Shown here piece by piece: positions 56,352 through 64,000 of a stretch of 64,000 bases of DNA. Within the stretch, counting starts at the first letter, position 1, and every line of letters starts with the position of its first letter. The notes beneath the pieces are model-generated. The model did not search any database, was not told the DNA's origin, and saw only the letters and a program-made list of their open reading frames with translations. A program made the position numbers and the translations under genes. Origin of the DNA: Ampullaceana balthica (lineage: Eukaryota; Mollusca; Gastropoda; Lymnaeidae). The stretch is taken from positions 124,001 through 188,000 of the forward strand of contig CALYLW010000039.1 of NCBI GenBank assembly GCA_944989445.1, written 5' to 3'.

Positions 56352-59300
56352 ATGATGAGTGACGTGACCGCTAGTGTGGTGTATCTATTGGCAGCCCTGC
56401 ACGTGACGAACTCAGTCGAGCGAGGGTTCGTCTACTGTCCAGCCTACCCTTGTGTATGCGAGTCAAAAGATGGCGCACTGATCATCAACTGCAGAAGTCT
56501 CTATCTCTCCAGCCTTCCGAAGTTTCTTTCATTCGAAGGTAGAGTCAAGGAGCTGTCTCTAAGGTTAGTCGATTTCAAGTACTTTTATTTGTGTTTGCGA
56601 AGACTGTTGACGCTCTTAGAGCATTTTGATTTGCTCTTGGATTTTTTCAAGTCCTTAAAATTTGTAATTTTTCATACACGCTCAAATACCAATGTTTTCC
56701 GAGAGAAATTTATGCTAGATATTTTTGTGTGGCCATATTAAAGGAGTGCATACCTTTTAAAGATCTCGTATAAACCCGAGAGGACAGGAAAAACGATGGT
56801 CAATTAAAGAATGCTACACTCAACTGTTTTACCCAACGTTTAATTAACCTCTTAAAATTATTCGTACATTTTCGGGTTTTAGGTTTCACCTTACATTTAC
56901 TACTTACAAGTTTTCAAGGCTTTGTTTTTCTCTTTTTTTTCTGTATTTGTTATGATCTTCAATATCTGGAAACTGATCAATGTTAATTTAAAAAATTAAC
57001 TTTCCTTCCCTAAGACATGATTCATTCATCTCTTACTATGACTTCTGCCTCTATCCAAGATTATCATATGCCCTTACTATCCTAGGCACCGTCCACGTCA
57101 TTATTACCCACGACGACCAATGTAAAAAACAACAATCAACATCGTTTCTCTCTTTGTTAAGTCTCGAATCTAAAAAATCGTCAACTACACAATATATCTC
57201 ACTAACAAATCAAATCTTACAGAATAAAAACAACAAACAAATACGATATTTTTAATGCCAAGTGGAAACTTTTTTAAATCCCAAATACGTAATTAGGACA
57301 ACCAAGATATCCGGGTAAAGACATTTTCCTTGGCCCAAATTCATTTCTATTAACCTAGATAATCTTCCGATTAATTTATTGTAAATGACAACATACTTCA
57401 CAATCACACATAACTGTGATGTTGACATTTGTTGCGACACTTCCTCAAGTTAAATAACGTGGGCACATCATGCATTATTTCAATAAATAATTTTTAATTG
57501 TTTTTAATTTTATGCTTTTCATTTTGTTTTAGAGAAGATAGTTTTTCATATTTTCTAACTTTAGTGGATAAAAAGGTTATTGCATATCTGTGTGTGGGGG
57601 ATGGGGGGGGGGTAACGTTTGAACGTCTTATATTGAAATTAAATAGAGCCATCAATGAACTCTTTGCAACTACAGATGGTCCCGAATATTTATGGGGTCA
57701 AAAGTTGGAATGTGGAAAAGAAACATTCAATTTTTATACAAAATGTCACAAAACTGAACAATTTCAGTGAGGTTCAGTAAGTCGCGTTAGTGGGTTTGAT
57801 GTCTGATTTCATAGCATTTTAAGTTTGACGTTTTTTTTGCTTCATGTTTAAAAAAGTTTACATTTTTTTTTACATTTCTTTTAAATTTTAACAATAAAGT
57901 TTTCTTATTGCTTCCAAAGCTACAATAGCATCAGAAGCCTACCAGCAAGGGGCTTTGAGGGGCTCCATATTGAGAAACTTGACCTCTCGGACAACGCCGT
58001 CACGTCTGTCCACGAAGACGCATTCATCGGGCTGGAGAACTCATTGAGGTCATTGTCCATACAGGTCTACGCCATGGAGGGTCTTCCTACTCTCGCCCTG
58101 TCACGACTGAAGCATCTTCGCAGTCTGCGAATCTCGGGCTGCAAACAGCAGGAACTCTCCGCGGAGCTCTTTCAGAACCTGAGGAAACTTGAAGAGCTGC
58201 AGCTGACCGGCTGTCGCATAGCTCAAATTAAACCAGGGGCTTTCGCGCCTTTGTCAAATTTGAAGCGATTGGTCCTTGCGGGGAATTCCATCCGCTTCCA
58301 GCACATCAAAGAGATCAACGCGTTGGAAAATCTAACCGACCTTGACCTTTCGTCGAATGACATTCAGCTCCTGGACAACCACGCCCTCTCGCATCTCACC
58401 AGACTGCGCCATCTCAGTTTGGTCAACAATAGAATGGTTTACATGGCCGGAGGCGCGTTCTATAATTTAGACTTCTCTCTCGAGGAGCTCGACTTACACG
58501 ACAACGCCCTGAATGAGGAGGCCTTGAAGTCGCTCAGGTACCTCAAGACAGTCCGCCATCTAGATCTGAGCTCAAACAATATTTCTTCACTCTCCGGGGA
58601 AGAGTTTATCGGACTGCGGTACCTGGCTTGGCTTAGCCTGGCCAATAATGACATCGCCGTGGTGGTGCGACGGAGCTTCGCGGGGATCGGCTCGTCCTTG
58701 GTTCGTCTTGACGTTCACGCCAACCCCCTGGAACTTATTGAGCCCGGTGCATTCTCTGAGTTCACGAAACTTGAGTATCTGAATCTAAACAAAACTTTCA
58801 TAGGCCGGACACTCAAATCCGAAACTTTCGATGGACTCATTGACACGCTTAAAGTCATCGACTTGAGCCACTCGGGAATCGTGTTCAGTGATTTGGCTGT
58901 GATTTCACGATTGTCATCCCTCAAAGAAATTGATCTCAGCTCCAACAAAATAGAGCGAGTTGATATTAACTTTTTCAAATATTTGCGTCTGTTAAACTCG
59001 GTTAATTTCTCAAATAATGCCATTTCAGAGTTTCTTTCCGGGTCAGTTACAAAAATAAATTCTTCCTTGCGCTTTCTTGACCTTTCGCAGAATCGACTGC
59101 AGGCGATTGCAGACTGTTCGTTTTTCGTGTTTAAGGATCTGTCGGAAGTACGGCTGCAAGAGAACCCGCTCTCCTGCAACTGCAGCCTATCGTGGTTGTT
59201 CAGATGGGTCCAGCTGGTGAGCTCTGGTCCAAACGAGTGGACCAGTGACTGGCAGTGTGCACCCACCAACGAAGGCGCGCCGATGAAATTGTTTTCTGAA

Positions 59301-60257
59301 ATAGAATTCGGTGATTTCAAATGCGTGAATTCCTCAGCTAAGGAATCAAGCTGTTTGATGTTGTATAATCTCCCCTGGAGAACAGAAACGACCACGAGGA
59401 CAAGCTCCATGACTACCCCTGCTGGTCGACATATTTTAAGTTTGAACGTAACTCATCCGAACCCGATTTCTCTCCACGTCAAATGGACGGCCAGGGTCGA
59501 TGGGATCACCGGGGGTTACCGGGTGGTCCTCAAGAGGTGCAACGATTCCTTCGAGATCGAATCGGTTTCAGTGTCTCCCGATACCACTTACTACACTTTC
59601 TACCCTTTCGATAGAACCGTCCAACAGGAAGCTTGCATCACGATGCTCGACGAGGATCTAGAGGTGGTCGAAACCAGATGCGAAGGGGTCAACATTGCCG
59701 ACCCGGAACCGAGCCTGGCGACTTCTAAGGAAGAGCAACTGTACAGCTTGATCCACGGCTCGTTCATTCCCCTTCTGCTCATTTACATCGCCGGCAGCAT
59801 GGCGCTGGCTTTCATAGTCGCCTGTCTGGTCATCTGCGCACGCAAGCGGCGGAGCAAACCCGTGAGGATCGATCCGTTTTACCCCGGCTACCCGGCGTGG
59901 ATGGATCAGCGGGCGTCGGTCTCCAGTTTATCCATGACCCCTGACCCGCATCTTTTCAACACGTTTTTCTTCGAGGAGCTCGGGGGTCAGGAGCAGAGAG
60001 ACTACCACGCGCAGAGCACGCTCGTAAGTGGGCATAGCGCGGGCAGCAGGACGAGGGCCCAGTCGCCGCTGCCCAGGGACTTGCCCAAAGACATGCCCAA
60101 CATTCAGATCAGTCGCAGAAGCTCTAGGACGCCCTCGTGCGTCCCGGCCTGCCCCTACGAATGCGGCACCCTAAACACGGCGGTGCAGAAACATTTGGCA
60201 GCCGAGATTTTGGCGGGGCGAGCTGAGATTGACGAGGAATTCTACTTTCACTTTTGA
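56352..60257 (+). CDS. LRR and Fn3-like single-pass receptor (849 aa)
   Basis: The two coding exons are 56352-56563 and 57920-60257, joined AAG|GTTAGT to CCAAAG|C in phase 2, so the split codon is Ser71 and the LRR frame runs on as LSLSYNSIRSLP. The exon containing the ATG starts at 56311 after TTTCCTCTACAG, so there is at least one upstream non-coding exon. Layout: signal peptide about 1-22; LRRNT with Cys29, 34, 36 and 47; about 16 LRRs (66-480); LRRCT beginning NPLSCNC (Cys490, Cys492) to Cys539; Fn3-like region about 570-670 (HVKWTAR, GGYRVVL); membrane helix about 686-712; basic stop CARKRR; Ser-rich cytoplasmic tail ending EEFYFHF. There is no TIR or kinase, so it is not a Toll receptor. 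The plan is that of neuronal or adhesion LRR proteins (LRIT/LRFN/LRRN-like); ligand unknown. The exon is markedly GC-richer than its flanks. Confidence 0.93.
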
Positions 60258-61694
60258 ACCTGAAGACTTGGAAAAGTTTAACTGTGACATTCAGTGACAG
60301 AGCTGCTAGCTAGGATTGGGGTTAGCTGGGCGGGGAAAGATTTTAATGTTAATTTCTCGGGGTGGGGTGTTGGGGGGTCGATAGATAAGATAAAATGGCA
60401 CACTTCTGTATAAAGAAAAAGGTTATGTCAATAGAGACTTGTCTGTCCCCGCCCCTGCATCCCTCTTTAGCTAATGGTAACTTAATGAAGTAAATAATAG
60501 TAAAACATTCATCAAAGGTCAAAGTGGCATTATAATAACTATAACAATATTTGTAAAGCAATTGAGATTTATGTTATTATAGTCCATCATAACATAATAA
60601 TATTTTTATACTATTGCACCAACGACAGAGATACCAAAATGTTTCAACTATGTATAGACCAATTGATGTTCCTTAATACGGCCCTAAAGTAGTTGGGATC
60701 ACTTTAACAGAAGTGTCGAGAAGAAACATTATCAATTGTAGTAGACGATGTCCCAGGAAACGATTGTGTTGCTGCAGATGTTACCCAACAGGCGTAAAAG
60801 GATTTTTGGGGCTCGAGTCAATTCAAATTTTCGTGCCCCATTTGTGTCAAAATTAAATGGTTGCACGAAAATTAATTTCACACAAGAAGCGGCACCTTTT
60901 TGGCCTAATGTAATTAGTTATCTTACCCTTCTGCATGCGTATGCAATGCATACATGCATACTATGCATGTATGTTTTTTTTTATAAATACAATTTATAAA
61001 ACCATATCAATGTGCACACATGGTGCATGGACCCTTATTAAACCTTAGATTGGACACATAAAACTCCAGTTAACCTCAACGCAAGTGGGAGAGTTAGTCA
61101 TTCGAAAGAGTTGACTAATTTATTGTGTGCACGCAGAGGAATTTTTTATTCTACAGGCGTCTTTCAATATTTCCATTGTCTTTCCGACCTACGTATAATT
61201 TCTATTCAATGTCTTTTATCAACTGCATCGATCACTTTTTCATCCGTTGCTGTTTTCTCCATTATGTTTTAATCAGTTTTTTTTAAATATATTTTATCAA
61301 AGGTTCTTCATTAGCTGTTGACTGTATTGTCTCCCACCCGCAAACCAAGTAAACCTTTCTCAACTCATCGTTACTTTGTGGCGTATTTTCAGGCGCACTC
61401 ACACCCTACGCCTGATTGCAGTCCCACCCCACTTATATTCTTCACTCAAACAGTTCAATGCATTTTCCCAGCTATAAATCCCAATCTGTTGTATCCCTTC
61501 AATTTAGCTCCATAATGTACTTGATTAGTTTTAAAGTTTGTACATCGCTAAGCGCATTCAGTTGAACATTTGTAATAAAATGTGTATTATTTTGAGTTAA
61601 CATTAATGTTGTGTTGTTATTTTGTACTGTTTAAGGAGTGTGGGCATCACAGTTGACTTGTGTAATGGACCACGGAGATTTTGAAACGGCTGCT
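60258..61694. other. Probable 3' UTR and spacer
   Basis: No ORF has a recognisable domain. An ATGCATA/TGCATAC-rich patch lies at 60935-60972. The part up to about 61600 is probably the LRR gene's 3' UTR. Confidence 0.5.
61574..61579 (+). promoter_or_regulatory. Candidate polyadenylation signal of the LRR gene
   Basis: AATAAA is followed within 30-60 bases by a GT-rich stretch (TTGTGTTGTTATTTTGT). It is the first canonical hexamer after the stop at 60257, implying a 3' UTR of about 1.3 kb. Confidence 0.55.
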
Positions 61695-62165
61695 TATCAA
61701 CAGAAATAGTTCGAGATGATGTAGTTTATTAAGAGTTTATCAACAGAAATAGTTCGAGATGATGTAGTTTATTAAGAGTTTATCAACAGAAATAGTTCGA
61801 GATGATGTAGTTTATTAAGAGTTTATCAACAGAAATAGTTAGAGATGATGTAGTTTATTAAGAGTTTATCAACAGAAATAGTTCGAGATGATGTAGTTTA
61901 TTAAGAGTTTATCAACAGAAATAGTTAGAGATGATGTAGTTTATGAAGAGTTTATCAACAGAAATAGTTTGAGATGATGTAGTTTATTAAGAGTTTATCA
62001 ACAGAAATAGTTTGAGATGATGTAGTTTATTAAGAGTTTATCAACAGAAATAGTTTGAGATGATGTAGTTTATTAAGAGTTTATAAACAGAAATAGTTAG
62101 AGATGATGTAGTTTATGAAGAGTTTATCAACAGAAATAGTTCGAGATGATGTAGTTTATTAACAG
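61695..62165. repeat. 43-base minisatellite
   Basis: About eleven head-to-tail copies of a 43-base unit containing TATCAACAGAAATAGTTCGA and GATGATGTAGTTTATTAAGAG occur. Variants affect a few positions (TTCGAG, TTAGAG or TTTGAG; ATTAAG or ATGAAG) in a mosaic order. It lies 1.4 kb downstream of the LRR stop codon. Confidence 0.97.
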
Positions 62166-63068
62166 AAACAGCTGAGGTGTTTAGGATCAAGTCCTATGGG
62201 ATGGAGATAGGTTGCAGGGAGCCATTTTAGGACAGAGTTTATAAACATCTAATAAACAATCAACTAAGATGGACTACTGCAACAAATTGATAGGTTTAAT
62301 GAAAGATATGATGTCCAAATGGTAGATTGGTCAATTGAACCAAAGACACAAAGTTTGAAAACAGAAGTCTCACCACAACGTAATGTTTTATTGTTCAACA
62401 GCATACCTAGTTTGGAATTTTTATCATAACACAAAACAATCGAAGGGAAAAAAACCTCTTAATTAATTTTTTTTTAATTGTAAGACTATCTTCCAAAGAT
62501 CTTTGTTATTCAAATGTTACAAATACTTTGCAAGGCAGCAGCAACAGTATACAATAAATACTTGTTCTCATTTTAATGTTAGAAAATAAATCGCACTTTA
62601 AAAATTGTAGCAATTTCATTTTCCAAATACAAATAATGAATCTGTGAACAAATAAAATTCTTCTTTAGGATCTTACTCAAGTGAATACCTTTAAATTATA
62701 ATGCAACAATGTAACTTTAGATTACTGATTTAATTATATAACAGTCATAAGTAAAATGCTTTCCTTTAATAGGGAAAAATGTGAACGTCTCACAACAAAA
62801 TGAATTGTAGCCTATGTTAAAATTTAAGTTTTTCTTTTTTTAAAATCATAATTTAAATGAATCCTACAAGTGCACAAATAAACTTCTGCTTTGCTCTTAG
62901 ACTAATGGACAAAGATCTAAAAGGATATTTAAAAAATAACAATAACAGAATCTTCTCCACCTTTCATTTTTAAAAAACGTATTTATTTTTTAGAATTTTC
63001 TTATGAATTGATTTGTTAGAAGAGATAAATTGTAATAAAATCTTATTGTTAAGTAGAGATAGTTCTAA
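62166..63068. other. AT-rich non-coding DNA
   Basis: No gene is visible in this interval. Confidence 0.55.
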
Positions 63069-63300
63069 TAACCTGATTGTTCAGGTGGGACAATTCATAT
63101 ACATGTAACCTGATTGTTCAGGTGGGACAATTCATATACATGTAACCTGATTGTTCAGGTGGGACAATTCATATACATGTAACCTGATTGTTCAGGTGGG
63201 ACAATTCATATACATGTAACCTGATTGTTCAGGTGGGACAATTCATATACATGTAACCTGATTGTTCAGGTGGGACAATTCATATACATGTAACCTGATT
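63069..63300. repeat. 37-base minisatellite with internal stem-loop
   Basis: Six perfect or near-perfect copies of a 37-base unit run AACCTGATTGTTCAGGTGGG then ACAATTCATATACATGT. Each unit has the inverted repeat CCTGA-TTGT-TCAGG. A diverged related segment, CATAACCTGATTACTCAGGA, follows at 63373-63393. Confidence 0.97.
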
Positions 63301-64000
63301 TTTTTGTAGAAATACTCATTTAAACTAATTTTTATTTCAGGTAACTTTTTTTGTTCTGTGGATATAGTTCCCATAACCTGATTACTCAGGAGAGATTGTT
63401 CATATTATCTGATTGATTAATTTGAAAACAAAATTCTTTATCTCTTATAACTTAAAATGTACCAATTATTTGAAATCTTTCTGCCACCTTTAAGATTTTC
63501 ACTGATTAATTTGTTACCAGAAATCATCTTGTGATGTGCTTTTTAGTTTAGAAGGTTTATAGGATCGAATTTCTGATCATCTTTTTATTTTAAATAATAA
63601 CCAAATGCAACTACAGAACGTATTACATGTGTGATGGATTTGGATGCGGGCAAGCATTTTTGGAGTGAACTAATACAGGAATTATCACGTGAACTAACTG
63701 CAGTTAACTTGACTTTACAGTTCTTGTCAACTCGGATATGGGAGAATAAAAGTTACGTTACCAATACAAATTATCACACCAAAACATTCTGTAAAATAAA
63801 ACAAAACACATTTATCATATCATTATTATTCTTTTCTCACAGGGAGCGTCATACACCCTCAACAAGAAAGATGATGTATATATATATATATATATAAATA
63901 TATAATTAAATATCTATGCAAAGATCTTGTTTAAATAAACTGATACATTTAGTTACAGTAACTTTCTTTAAATGACTTGTGGCACAGTGCTGGCCATTCT
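63301..64000. other. AT-rich non-coding DNA with a (TA)n run
   Basis: No gene is visible. A (TA)n microsatellite lies at about 63872-63905. A short ORF at 63631-63897 has no recognisable domain. Confidence 0.55.

Noticed and set aside
56352..56741. 129-residue frame taken as a complete small protein
   Set aside because: Only the first 212 bases are coding; a donor at 56564 joins it to the LRR exon at 57920 in matching phase.
58715..59410. 231-residue minus-strand frame
   Set aside because: It is antisense to the large LRR exon, whose sense frame carries the whole domain architecture.
56352..60257. Toll-like receptor
   Set aside because: There is no TIR domain; the tail is about 134 residues without one, and an Fn3-like domain sits before the membrane helix.

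Overview
This is animal nuclear DNA: AT-rich, with spliced genes, polyadenylation signals and a very high load of transposon remains. The make-up (a short-intron CYP4 gene, an ectodomain LRR/Fn3 receptor, abundant hAT, Helitron-like and LINE relics) fits a lophotrochozoan, most likely a mollusc; that placement is inference and no single feature proves it. Only two intact host-type genes are visible.

Gene 1, minus strand, 37158-43758: a complete ten-exon cytochrome P450 of the CYP4 type. All splice phases agree, the model gives 509 residues, and an AATAAA lies 27 bases past the stop. Gene 2, plus strand, 56352-60257: a two-coding-exon, 849-residue single-pass receptor with signal peptide, LRRNT, about 16 leucine-rich repeats, LRRCT, an Fn3-like domain, a membrane helix and a cytoplasmic tail of about 134 residues. 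A third, possibly element-borne, coding piece is an OTU-protease-like ORF on the minus strand (48338-48883) lying among Helitron-like repeats.

The first 34 kb is a transposon graveyard. From 4.2 to 7.8 kb is a hAT with two oppositely oriented transposase relics. From 10.1 to 16.7 kb is a Russian-doll nest of four hAT elements, in which a ZMYM1-like transposase reading frame resumes on the far side of the insertion. A LINE 3' end and a Helitron-like cluster with a tRNA-derived insert follow at 17.2-19.7 kb. From 20.9 to 24.6 kb is a nearly intact hAT with perfect 8-base target duplications and two one-base frameshifts. From 24.9 to 30.3 kb is a further hAT-within-repeat nest. From 30.5 to 33.1 kb is a 150-170-base periodic array containing a 19-base minisatellite.

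From 33 to 44 kb there are several copies of a MITE whose ends carry perfect TGACGTCA palindromes, a 180-base hAT MITE with perfect target duplications, and the P450 gene, with one MITE in an intron. From 46 to 54 kb are a hAT with a LINE fragment, the Helitron-like/OTU cluster, and a composite foldback-like structure with four tandem ~500-base units between inverted flanks. From 54 to 64 kb is the receptor gene, followed by two clean minisatellites (43 and 37 bases). There are no operons, CRISPR arrays or rRNA genes; tRNA-like sequences are repeat-borne and judged non-functional.
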